From NCBI GenBank assembly GCA_020631175.1, contig JAHDHT010000066.1:5798-13069 (forward strand): 7,272 bases of DNA. Direction: 5' to 3'. Every line of letters starts with the position of its first letter. The first letter of the stretch is position 1. Source of the DNA: Chitinophagales bacterium. GTDB lineage: Bacteria > Bacteroidota > Bacteroidia > Chitinophagales > JAHDHT01. Below the pieces are notes generated by a model. That model saw nothing but the letters and a program-made list of their open reading frames with translations. It was not told where the DNA came from and made no database searches. Positions 1 to 6,040 of this stretch are shown piece by piece. Both the position numbers and the translations under genes were made by a program.

Positions 1-36
1 TCTCGCTGCGAATTAGCTTGATGCTTTTCGAGAAGA

Positions 37-63
37 GAGTTTCCTCATTGCATTCGGAATGAC
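37..63 (-). repeat. REP-like hairpin repeat, diverged copy
   Basis: Read on the minus strand, this 27-bp stretch begins GTCATTCCGA and aligns without gaps to the repeats at 4686-4712 and 4955-4981, with about 16 of 27 identities. Most differences from the 4955 copy are transitions. It can form a short stem with bases 56-59 pairing to 41-44 (TTCC with GGAA). An alternative 11-base palindrome (CATTCGGAATG) is also present at 51-61. It lies downstream of the P450 in the sense orientation, the same arrangement as the repeats behind the surE operon. Confidence 0.6.
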
Positions 64-89
64 GTTCGCGGGAAAGACTCAAAGCAATT

Positions 90-116
90 TTGAACTTGAT
101 ATTTGAGCTTGAACTT
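90..116. repeat. Short TTGAACTT direct repeats
   Basis: TTGAACTT occurs exactly at 90-97 and 109-116, with a one-mismatch copy, TTGAGCTT, at 103-110 that overlaps the last copy by two bases. This is low-complexity intergenic sequence just beyond the P450 stop codon. No function can be assigned. Confidence 0.5.
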
Positions 117-127
117 TAAAACAAATC

Positions 128-1498
128 TCAACTTCGTCTATAAACTTTCATCTGAATCCCTCCTCTTGGTCGTAAGGTAACCAGGGGCTCTAAATCAGGT
201 TGATGAGTCTGATTGAGTTTAAAATCGAATTTTGGCAGCACAGCAGCCACTAAAAAGAGCATTTCCATCATTGCGAACTGACTTCCAATACAAAGTCTTG
301 GTCCTCCACCAAATGGGAAGAAGGCATAAGGATGTTTTTTCTTTTTGTTTTCTGGATTAAATCGATCCGGATCAAAACGGCCGGCATCCTCCCAAAATTT
401 TTCATTGTTATGCACTCCATAAACGAAAGGCATTACAATAGCTCCTTTTGGAATCAGATAATCTCCTATTTCGATATCTTCTAAAGCAACCCGATCTAAC
501 ATCCATGCAGGTGGAAATAAACGCATCGTTTCATTGATCACATTTGAACAATATTTTAACGATCGCATATCTTCAAAAGAAACTTTTCTTCCAGCTAAAA
601 CAGATTTAATTTCTTCACGCATTTTTTCGGCAACTTCCGGATGTCTATCCAATAAATAAAATAACCAGGTTAATGCATTTGATGTTGTTTCATGTCCGGC
701 GACAAACAGAATTAAAGCTTCATCTCTGATTTGCTGATCGGTCATTCCTTCATCACTTCCTTCATATTTTACATCTAAAAGCATATCCAGTAAATCATCT
801 TTACTTTCTTTACTGTTTCGTCTTTCATCAACAATTCTGAAAATCATTTTATCTCCTTCCCGAATTAAATCATGATACTTTTCAGCAGTATTTTTTAATT
901 TAAAAATCGGATTCATGTAGGGTTGCCTCACTGTTCGAATAAAGAAATGTTGAACGGCAGTAATAATATCTCCAAAGTATTCTCTTTCTTCATCAGATTG
1001 AGAATCACTAAATAAACTTTTTATTATAATATTATAAGAAACGTCGAGCATAGCGGCTGCAATATCCATACTACTCTTCTTATCTGCCAGCTTATTCATT
1101 TTATCGACAAAGGCATCCACTTCCCGATTAACAAGATCTCCTAAAGCGATTAATTTCTTTTTATGAAAACCCGGCTGAATCAATCTTCTTTGCTGCAACC
1201 AATAATCACCATTACTGGTTAATAATCCTTGGCCGATAAAGACACCTAGTTTTTCAGTCTGGATTTTTGACTTATTAAAATTCTTATGACTTTTTTGAAG
1301 TACAATTTGTATCCAGTCCGGTTCTGTTATAACATACCCACTTCCAAAACCAAGAAAAACTTTATAAAGCGGACCATGTGCATCCCTCCAATGCATAAAA
1401 TGCGGGATTGGGTTTTTAAGCATTTTTGGTAAACGCTTAATACGATCCCATGCCGGAACGGCAGGTACTTTTTTGTACGATTTATTTGCTTTAGTCAT
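128..1498 (-). CDS. Cytochrome P450 monooxygenase
   Basis: A 456-residue heme-thiolate monooxygenase, full length for a bacterial P450. It has no N-terminal membrane anchor, so it should be cytoplasmic. Visible landmarks are the C-helix WxxxR (W100, R104), the I-helix oxygen-activation motif AGHETT (267-272, acid-alcohol pair E270-T271), the K-helix ExxR (E323-R326), FDPDRF (375-380) as the PERF-like motif, and the heme-binding loop FGGGPRLCIG (396-405) with C403 as the iron ligand. All catalytic elements are intact. The ATG overlaps the 3' end of the upstream SDR gene by 8 nt, which implies translational coupling. No ferredoxin, flavodoxin or reductase gene is in the window, and there is no fused reductase domain, so electrons must come from partners encoded elsewhere. 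The substrate cannot be read from sequence; the PPAW stretch after ExxR resembles P450s acting on fatty-acid or terpenoid-like compounds, but that is weak. Family certain, reaction unknown. Confidence 0.96.
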   Translation of the reverse strand: MTKANKSYKKVPAVPAWDRIKRLPKMLKNPIPHFMHWRDAHGPLYKVFLGFGSGYVITEPDWIQIVLQKSHKNFNKSKIQTEKLGVFIGQGLLTSNGDYWLQQRRLIQPGFHKKKLIALGDLVNREVDAFVDKMNKLADKKSSMDIAAAMLDVSYNIIIKSLFSDSQSDEEREYFGDIITAVQHFFIRTVRQPYMNPIFKLKNTAEKYHDLIREGDKMIFRIVDERRNSKESKDDLLDMLLDVKYEGSDEGMTDQQIRDEALILFVAGHETTSNALTWLFYLLDRHPEVAEKMREEIKSVLAGRKVSFEDMRSLKYCSNVINETMRLFPPAWMLDRVALEDIEIGDYLIPKGAIVMPFVYGVHNNEKFWEDAGRFDPDRFNPENKKKKHPYAFFPFGGGPRLCIGSQFAMMEMLFLVAAVLPKFDFKLNQTHQPDLEPLVTLRPRGGIQMKVYRRS

Positions 1499-2309
1499 CT
1501 AAGCCTTTCCATTTTTGTAAACGATCGAGTAATTTATAATAAGATACCGGAAAAAGACGCAAAACAATATCAAGCATTCTTGCATCTCTGCCAATAAGCA
1601 AACGTTGTTTATTACGTTTTATAGCATTCACAATTTGTTTAGCGGCGTCTTCAGCGGTAGTACGAGCCATTATTTCATCGAATTGAACATCTAACACTCC
1701 TTTCTCTTCTTCTTTCATCCTTCCATTCGAAACAATGCCGGTTTTAATTCCTCCCGGATGCACATTTAAGACGTTTACATTTGAATCCATTAATTCCCAT
1801 CTAAGGCTTTCTCCAAAACCTCTTACGGCGAATTTGCTTACGCAATATGGAAACTGAGCTTTTATTCCGGCCAGCCCAAAAACAGAACTCAGATAAACCA
1901 GATAAGCTTCAGGTCTGTTTTTTAAATGATCGATAAAGTAGCGGGTGGAATGAATGTAAGACATCAAATTGATATTCAAAATCCATTCGAGATCTTCTTC
2001 CTTTACTTCTTCCAATTTGTATCGACCGAGCGATACGCCTGCATTATTTATAAGGAGATCGACATGTCCAAAATGATTTACAGCATCATCCATAAATGAT
2101 TGATAAGCTTTACGATCGCCTACGTCGAAAGCTCTGCTGAAAATCAGTTCATCCTTCCATCCAATATTTGAAACGGTTTCTTTAAGACCTTCTTCATTCC
2201 AATCGTTGAGGGCAAGTCTGACTCCGTTTTTTGCCATTTGATAAGCGAGCTCACGGCCGATTCCGCCTCCTGCTCCTGTTATGATTGCTGTTTTATCCTG
2301 AAGATTCAC
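1491..2309 (-). CDS. Short-chain dehydrogenase/reductase (SDR)
   Basis: A 272-residue classical SDR, an NAD(P)-dependent oxidoreductase of alcohol/ketone pairs. The Rossmann nucleotide motif TGAGGGIG is at 11-18. An Asp at the end of strand beta-2 (D36) suggests NAD(H) over NADP(H). NNAG is at 88-91, and the catalytic set is N114, S142, Y155 and K159 (YCVSK), with S to Y spacing of 13 as in FabG-type enzymes. PGGIKT at 185-190 is the usual post-catalytic loop. The basic, hydrophobic C-terminal tail (about 240-272) is longer than in minimal SDRs and could aid membrane or partner contact. The start is GTG: the minus strand has an in-frame TAA nine bases upstream, and no ATG gives a full Rossmann motif. 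It is the first gene of a two-gene operon with the P450, overlapping it by 8 nt, so the two probably act in one pathway. Substrate unknown. Confidence 0.93.
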   Translation of the reverse strand: MNLQDKTAIITGAGGGIGRELAYQMAKNGVRLALNDWNEEGLKETVSNIGWKDELIFSRAFDVGDRKAYQSFMDDAVNHFGHVDLLINNAGVSLGRYKLEEVKEEDLEWILNINLMSYIHSTRYFIDHLKNRPEAYLVYLSSVFGLAGIKAQFPYCVSKFAVRGFGESLRWELMDSNVNVLNVHPGGIKTGIVSNGRMKEEEKGVLDVQFDEIMARTTAEDAAKQIVNAIKRNKQRLLIGRDARMLDIVLRLFPVSYYKLLDRLQKWKGLDD

Positions 2310-2329
2310 AAATCTTTAATTTTAATAAG

Positions 2330-2360
2330 TTAGACTATAAAGATATTTACAATAGATTTG
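2330..2360 (+). promoter_or_regulatory. Candidate promoter of the surE operon
   Basis: TAGATTTG at 2353-2360 is a full match to the Bacteroidota -7 consensus TAnnTTTG. TTAG at 2330-2333 is an imperfect -33 element with 19 bases between. Transcription would begin near 2366, leaving a leader of only about 18 bases before the surE ATG at 2384. No Shine-Dalgarno site is visible, which is common in this phylum. Confidence 0.5.
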
Positions 2361-2368
2361 TTCTCCAA
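2338..2368 (-). promoter_or_regulatory. Candidate promoter of the SDR-P450 operon
   Basis: On the minus strand TATCTTTA (2345 down to 2338) matches the Bacteroidota -7 consensus TAnnTTTG at 7 of 8 positions, counting the free ones. A TTG (2368 down to 2366) lies 20 bases upstream, as expected for the -33 element. It sits about 30 bases before the GTG start. It interleaves with the opposing surE promoter. This is by-eye pattern matching in AT-rich DNA. Confidence 0.45.
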
Positions 2369-2383
2369 CGTTAATACTATAGC

Positions 2384-3166
2384 ATGAGCGAAGAGAAAGT
2401 AATATTAGTAACGAATGATGACAGTTATACCTCACCAGGTATAAAAGCATTGGTTGAAGTAGCTTCTGAATTTGGACGTCCGGTTGTTGTCGCTCCGGAT
2501 AAGCCTCAAAGCGGTATGGGACATGCCATTACCTTAAATCACCCATTGAGATTGACACCGGTAACGCTTTTTAAAGATATTGAAGCTTATAAATGCAGCG
2601 GTACTCCGGTAGATTGTGTAAAGCTGGCGGTTGACAAAGTATTAAACGGGCAACCGGATTTATGTGTAAGTGGTATCAATCATGGTTCAAATGCTTCCAT
2701 TAATGTAATTTATTCGGGAACAATGTCAGCTGCCATGGAAGCTGCTTTGGAAGGAATTAATTCGGTTGGATTTAGTTCTTTGAACTACAGTTATAAGGCA
2801 GATATGTCGACTTGCCAGGAAGTGGCAAGACAAATTATTCGAAATGTATTGGAGAATGGTATGCCGAATTCTAAATTGCTGAATGTGAATATCCCGAATG
2901 TTACACTAGATCAATTGCAGGGAATTAAAATATGCAGACAGGCGATCGGGACATGGAAGGAGGAATTCGTAAAAAGAGTTGATCCATTTAAGAAAAATTA
3001 TTATTGGATGACCGGTAATTTTGTTTGTGATGATAAAGGAACAGATACTGATATCTGGGCATTGAATCATAATTATGTTTCAGTAGTTCCGGTTCAATAT
3101 GATTTAACTGAATATTCAGGGCTTTCGTTTTTAAATGAAAAATGGGAATTCAATGCTAAGACGTGA
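2384..3166 (+). CDS. surE: 5'/3'-nucleotidase SurE
   Basis: A 260-residue SurE, a cytosolic metal-dependent phosphatase that removes phosphate from nucleoside 5'- and 3'-monophosphates; some members also act on short polyphosphate. The metal site known from Thermotoga SurE is intact: D12 and D13 in TNDDSYTSPGI (10-20), S43 in KPQSGMGHAIT (40-50), and N99 in SGINHGSNAS (96-105). Also seen are the CSGTPVDCVK loop (71-80), YSGTMSAAMEA (110-120), and the C-terminal TDTDIWAL...GYVS-like segment (220-235, here NHNYVSVVP). Length is normal (about 250 is usual). The ATG follows a good candidate promoter. It is the first gene of a four-gene plus-strand operon whose other members are membrane or exported proteins. 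From memory, surE in many Bacteroidota is followed by a small membrane protein and lpxB; no lpxB is present here. Confidence 0.95.
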   Translation: MSEEKVILVTNDDSYTSPGIKALVEVASEFGRPVVVAPDKPQSGMGHAITLNHPLRLTPVTLFKDIEAYKCSGTPVDCVKLAVDKVLNGQPDLCVSGINHGSNASINVIYSGTMSAAMEAALEGINSVGFSSLNYSYKADMSTCQEVARQIIRNVLENGMPNSKLLNVNIPNVTLDQLQGIKICRQAIGTWKEEFVKRVDPFKKNYYWMTGNFVCDDKGTDTDIWALNHNYVSVVPVQYDLTEYSGLSFLNEKWEFNAKT

Positions 3167-3437
3167 TACATTTCTCGCTGGTTTGATCATAGGTGCATTG
3201 GTATTTTTTATTGGGACTCAGATTTTTAGAGGACTAAATTATTTGTTCGAAACTTATATGTTGGACGGAGGAGATGGGGTACGACCACAATTTGTTTATA
3301 TGCTTGGATGTGTATTTAACTTAATTCCTTTTCATCTATTGATTCGCCAGGGAAGACAAAGAGCATTACAGGGCGTAATGTCTTTTACCATTTTTGCAGC
3401 GATTGGTATTTTACTGTATTTCAATATTTTGAATTGA
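3153..3437 (+). CDS. Small three-helix membrane protein
   Basis: A protein of 94 residues with three predicted membrane helices, roughly residues 6-26, 45-62 and 74-92. A glycine-rich loop containing GGDGVRPQ lies between the first two, and a short basic loop, IRQGRQR, lies between the second and third. No catalytic motif is visible and I do not assign a function. I chose the ATG at 3153 (MLRRDTF), which has a weak purine-rich GGGAA nearby and puts the first helix near the N-terminus. An in-frame ATG at 3135 would add six polar residues. The gene overlaps the end of surE by 14 nt and its stop overlaps the next start by 4 nt, so it is very likely co-translated. It resembles my recollection of small membrane proteins encoded beside surE in other Bacteroidota, but I cannot confirm homology. 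Confidence 0.75.
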   Translation: MLRRDTFLAGLIIGALVFFIGTQIFRGLNYLFETYMLDGGDGVRPQFVYMLGCVFNLIPFHLLIRQGRQRALQGVMSFTIFAAIGILLYFNILN

Positions 3438-3982
3438 CCGATTTCGGACCAATAAGATATTCTTTAATTGAAGAAGACATAATTAATTATCAATTATATT
3501 TTTCTTCAAAAAATCCGACTCACATTCGTCGAAGATGGATTTTAAGAATCGTATTTTTTCTTACTTATTTTGTTTTAGGTTTATTATTAATATTAAATAA
3601 TGGATTTAGCATTTTCGGTATCATTTGCATGCTGATTGCTTTTATCGTTTTATTCTTTTATCCGAAGTATAGTAAATGGAATTATAAAAGGCATTTTAAG
3701 AATAATGTTAAAAAGTTCTTATCATCAAAAGTAAATACCGAAATTAAGTTTGAGATAAAGGATGGATTTGTAGAGACTTCTGATCAAAACAGTTCTTATA
3801 AAGTAAAAACATCAGAATTAGATGCATTAATAGAGCTGGAACATCATCTTTTTTTGAAGATGAAAAATGAGGAGTGCTTTATTTTTCCTAAAATGGTATT
3901 AGAAGATGAAGTTAAACTTAAAGCTCACTTTCAAAAATATGATATCCCTTTAATTCAAGATTTAAACTGGAAATGGAAATGA
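3434..3982 (+). CDS. YcxB-like membrane protein (TTG start)
   Basis: A protein of 182 residues. An N-terminal segment (7-30, with an IEEDIINYQLYF stretch) is followed by basic IRRRW, two adjacent membrane helices (about 36-54 and 58-76), and a soluble C-terminal domain (about 80-182) ending in a strand-like FIFPK (149-153). This matches the layout of the YcxB family: acidic lead-in, paired helices, and a cytoplasmic beta-rich domain with a xxxPK strand. That family has no known biochemical function. The start is TTG at 3434, in a TTGA overlap with the previous stop. No in-frame ATG occurs before residue 66, which would delete the first helix and the family N-terminus, so TTG is the best start and translation probably depends on coupling. 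Its own stop overlaps the next gene. Family assignment is by eye. Confidence 0.72.
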   Translation: MTDFGPIRYSLIEEDIINYQLYFSSKNPTHIRRRWILRIVFFLTYFVLGLLLILNNGFSIFGIICMLIAFIVLFFYPKYSKWNYKRHFKNNVKKFLSSKVNTEIKFEIKDGFVETSDQNSSYKVKTSELDALIELEHHLFLKMKNEECFIFPKMVLEDEVKLKAHFQKYDIPLIQDLNWKWK

Positions 3983-4647
3983 AAAATATCGTTTTGTTTG
4001 TTTTGATTCTTTTTGCTCTGCCTGTTTCGGCTGCGGGTGGATTATGGTTTTTAGAAGTAGAATATGAAAGTCAAAAAGAAAATGGAATCGTTTACATTTT
4101 TGCTGATCATTGGGCTAAGGATATTGAACGTACTTATGTAAATGACGATGATGCTTTTTACAATTTATTTATGGAAAAGTACGGTGCTTTTGAAAGCATA
4201 AATGCTTACAATCGAATTCACATTAATGATACTTATGTCGAAGGAACAGCCTTTTACATGCATCCTTTTTATTTTAAGGATCATGAGCGAAAAATAATAC
4301 TTCTTGAAAATCTTGAAAAGGTTTGCCTGAAAAAGGTGTGGGCTAAAACAGATGTAGCTGCAACTACTTTTAATAAATTTTCGGTTTCTGATAAAAATTG
4401 GTTAAAAGATAATAGCAACAGAATTTATTCAAGCGGTGGTGGTGGTAAAGATGCCATTCGAATCAATTATTGTGCAATTGATATTTATGACTTCGGTCAT
4501 AGGCCCGAGCACTTAGAATATATTGAGCGCTTAAGAGCAATGACGGATGAAAAAGGAAATATCAGCAGTGAAGATGACCGACTGATTCGTTTGGTGGAGG
4601 AAATGACGACTGATAGAGTTGTGCTGCATAGTGTTTGTGGGTGTTGA
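3979..4647 (+). CDS. Exported protein of unknown function, C-terminal Cys-Gly-Cys
   Basis: A protein of 222 residues that I do not recognise. It begins with a Sec signal peptide: MKNIV, a hydrophobic core (about 3-15), then LPVSA-AGG with a likely signal peptidase I cut near residues 18-19. There is no lipobox cysteine, so it should be periplasmic or secreted. The mature part is rich in aromatic and acidic residues, has a GGGG run (153-156) and four cysteines (116, 165, 220, 222), the last two in the terminal VCGC. These could form disulfides or bind metal. ATG at 3979 forms the classic ATGA overlap with the previous stop and is preceded by GGAAATGGA, so I prefer it to the in-frame ATG at 3973, which adds two residues. 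It is the last gene of the surE operon. No good terminator follows. Confidence 0.8.
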   Translation: MKNIVLFVLILFALPVSAAGGLWFLEVEYESQKENGIVYIFADHWAKDIERTYVNDDDAFYNLFMEKYGAFESINAYNRIHINDTYVEGTAFYMHPFYFKDHERKIILLENLEKVCLKKVWAKTDVAATTFNKFSVSDKNWLKDNSNRIYSSGGGGKDAIRINYCAIDIYDFGHRPEHLEYIERLRAMTDEKGNISSEDDRLIRLVEEMTTDRVVLHSVCGC

Positions 4648-4677
4648 TTGAATGCTGATTTCTTGAATGCTGAATTT
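4648..4677 (+). repeat. Direct repeat TTGAATGCTGA, period 15
   Basis: TTGAATGCTGA is present exactly at 4648-4658 and 4663-4673, giving a 15-bp period of two units. It starts on the base right after the stop codon of the exported-protein gene. Confidence 0.6.
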
Positions 4678-4711
4678 GACCGCAGGACATTCTGAGCGAA
4701 GCGAAGGATCT
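4677..4711 (+). repeat. REP-like dispersed repeat, copy A
   Basis: A 35-bp unit beginning TGACCGCAGG and ending GAAGGATCT, matching the copy at 4946-4980 at 33 of 35 positions. Bases 4689-4693 (ATTCT) can pair with 4705-4709 (AGGAT), with one G-U wobble. I recall very similar CTGAGCGAAGCGAAGGATCT sequences as abundant dispersed intergenic repeats in Bacteroidota genomes. The element sits 29 bases after the stop of the surE operon, in sense orientation. Confidence 0.75.
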
Positions 4712-4717
4712 TGTTTT

Positions 4718-4760
4718 GAAGTTAGAAGTCAGAAGATTTGAAGTCAGAAGTCAGAAAAAT
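4718..4760 (+). repeat. GAAGTCA heptamer tandem repeats
   Basis: Heptamers follow each other: GAAGTTA (4718), GAAGTCA (4725), an 8-bp variant GAAGATTT (4732), GAAGTCA (4740), GAAGTCA (4747) and a decayed GAAAAAT (4754). It is a short imperfect tandem array. All stop codons and frames considered, it is not coding. Confidence 0.7.
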
Positions 4761-4882
4761 CTTTACTTGAAGAGGGATTTAGTGCTCCAAGAGCTGACAG
4801 CGATTGGCTAAGCAATACCGGGAGGTGTTAATGAGATTTGAGATTGTCTTTTGAATGGGCTACAATTTATTGCAAAGACGTC

Positions 4883-4930
4883 TGTCCACCCTCTGATCGC
4901 TGCGCTGGATCAGGTCTCGCCAGCGGGACA
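4883..4930. repeat. GC-rich nested-palindrome element
   Basis: TGTCC at 4883-4887 is complementary to GGACA at 4926-4930. Inside, CTGATC at 4893-4898 is complementary to GATCAG at 4908-4913 around a 9-base GCTGCGCTG loop. The element is clearly more GC-rich than its surroundings. Its minus-strand translation (ARPDPAQRSEGGQ) looks like a phrase I recall from spurious small proteins in Bacteroidota, which suggests a dispersed element. That recollection is unverified. Confidence 0.55.
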
Positions 4931-4945
4931 TATTTAAGGTAGAAG

Positions 4946-4980
4946 TGACCGCAGGTCATCCTGAGCGAAGCGAAGGATCT
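4946..4980 (+). repeat. REP-like dispersed repeat, copy B
   Basis: A second copy of the 35-bp unit, with two substitutions from copy A (T for A at 4956, C for T at 4960). The stem 4958-4962 (ATCCT) with 4974-4978 (AGGAT) is fully Watson-Crick, and CAGG-TCAT-CCTG at 4952-4963 offers an alternative hairpin. A T-rich run follows (4980-4985 and beyond), so it might act as a weak terminator. Confidence 0.75.
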
Positions 4981-5105
4981 TTTTTGTTTTGTTTGATTCG
5001 GCCCTTCTTTTATATAATGATTCAGAACAAACTTGTGTTTGAGTTTAATACTGAAACAAAGCAAAATAGAATTCTTTGATTAAATTCGGACTACTAAGAA
5101 AATTA

Positions 5106-5981
5106 ATGCAAGAGCCAAAGCATATACCATTCGCCAATCAACAAAACCCTAATGCTGAATTAGATTTGGTTGAACTTAAAGAGTTATATAAAAGATCAAT
5201 TCCTGATCACAATCCGTTTTCATTTCATATAGTTGAATTCTATATTGTGATGATCATCACAGGAGGAAACGGTTCTCATACAATTGATTTTACGAAGCAT
5301 AAATGTAAAAAGGGGTCTTTATTGACTATTAGGAAAGACCAGATTCACAAATTTGATTCGAAACAAAATCTAAAAGGATATTTACTTCTGTTTACAGAAA
5401 ACTTTTTAATTAGTTATCTGGAAAAACTGGAAGCTTTAAAATCTTTACGTTTATTTAATGATGTTTTAGCAAATCCGAAAGTCAATTTAAAAAATAATGA
5501 TTGGCTGGAGATTTCAGGACTAATAGAACGAATTAAAAATGAATATTTTAATTTGAATGACGATTATTCACAAGGAATAATCAGAAGTGAATTACAAATT
5601 TTACTTTCCAAATTATATCGAATTAAATCCCGGGATGTAGATATAAAACAATCTCCTAAATACCTTGAAGACTTTATTCGATTTCAAGACCTGGTTGAAC
5701 AACATGTACATAATACCAATAAGGTAAAAGACTATGCAGCAAAGTTAGGTTTAAGCACTAAAACGTTGAATAATATCACAGGTAATATAATTAACAAGTC
5801 TGCCAAAGCATTTATAGATGATATCTGTATGAAACAGATAAAACGACAGTTGATTAATACGGCGCATTCCATTAAAGAAATAGCTTATTATACCGGGTTT
5901 GAAGAAACCACTAATTTCTATAAATATTTCAAACGACATACTGAATTAACACCTGAGCAATTCAGAGAGCGATACCGTTAG
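5106..5981 (+). CDS. AraC-family transcriptional regulator
   Basis: A protein of 291 residues with an N-terminal cupin-like sensing domain (about 35-105, including FSFHIVEFYIVMIITGG and a GSLLTIRKDQIHKF stretch), a helical linker (about 110-185), and a C-terminal AraC DNA-binding domain with two helix-turn-helix units: VKDYAAKLGLSTKTLNNI (207-224) and IKEIAYYTGFEETTNFYKYF (256-275), closing with the standard LTPEQFRERYR. Length and domain order are typical of AraC activators. I chose ATG at 5106, preceded by the purine-rich AAGAAAA; the frame stays open to a TTG at 5076, but that adds ten residues with no better ribosome site. The ligand is unknown. The next gene, 91 bp downstream on the same strand, encodes a SnoaL-like lipoprotein and is the obvious candidate target. 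Confidence 0.93.
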   Translation: MQEPKHIPFANQQNPNAELDLVELKELYKRSIPDHNPFSFHIVEFYIVMIITGGNGSHTIDFTKHKCKKGSLLTIRKDQIHKFDSKQNLKGYLLLFTENFLISYLEKLEALKSLRLFNDVLANPKVNLKNNDWLEISGLIERIKNEYFNLNDDYSQGIIRSELQILLSKLYRIKSRDVDIKQSPKYLEDFIRFQDLVEQHVHNTNKVKDYAAKLGLSTKTLNNITGNIINKSAKAFIDDICMKQIKRQLINTAHSIKEIAYYTGFEETTNFYKYFKRHTELTPEQFRERYR

Positions 5982-6040
5982 TTTCCCATTTTTACAGTCT
6001 AAAGTCTGAATTCTATATTCAAAAAGGTCTCTTTTGCATT

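Larger units (their letters stand above)
1..127. other. Non-coding 3' flank of the P450 operon
   Basis: I see no supported gene here. Read on the minus strand it is the region downstream of the P450 stop codon. It contains a REP-like hairpin repeat (37-63) and short TTGAACTT repeats (90-116). No strong GC-rich hairpin followed by a T-run is visible, so any transcription stop would have to use the REP-like hairpin or lie beyond the window edge. Confidence 0.6.
4648..5105. other. Repeat-rich intergenic region without a supported gene
   Basis: A 458-bp gap between the surE operon and the AraC gene. From left to right it holds a 15-bp-period direct repeat, a REP-like copy, heptamer repeats, about 120 bp with nothing recognisable, a GC-rich palindromic element, a second REP-like copy followed by a T-rich run, and AT-rich DNA that should include the AraC promoter. 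No full TAnnTTTG match is seen; TGTGTTTG at 5034-5041 is a one-mismatch candidate without a clear -33. The one sizeable open frame here, on the minus strand, is a translation of the repeats. Confidence 0.6.

Noticed and set aside
3135..3152. ATG start six codons upstream for the 3-helix protein
   Set aside because: No ribosome site precedes it and it lengthens the overlap with surE to 32 nt. It is not excluded, just less likely.
4718..4760. Possible CRISPR-like array
   Set aside because: The repeat unit is seven bases with no spacers and no cas genes nearby. It is a short imperfect tandem repeat.
4867..5064. Minus-strand open frame of 65 codons
   Set aside because: It runs across the REP-like copy B and the GC-rich palindrome. 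Its KRSFASLRMT and ARPDPAQRSEGG phrases are translations of those repeats, not protein-like sequence.
5076..5105. TTG start ten codons upstream for the AraC gene
   Set aside because: No ribosome site supports it, while an ATG at 5106 is preceded by a purine-rich stretch and gives a normal family N-terminus.
5751..5939. Minus-strand open frame of 62 codons
   Set aside because: It lies wholly inside the AraC gene, antisense to the helix-turn-helix region, and shows no protein-like features.
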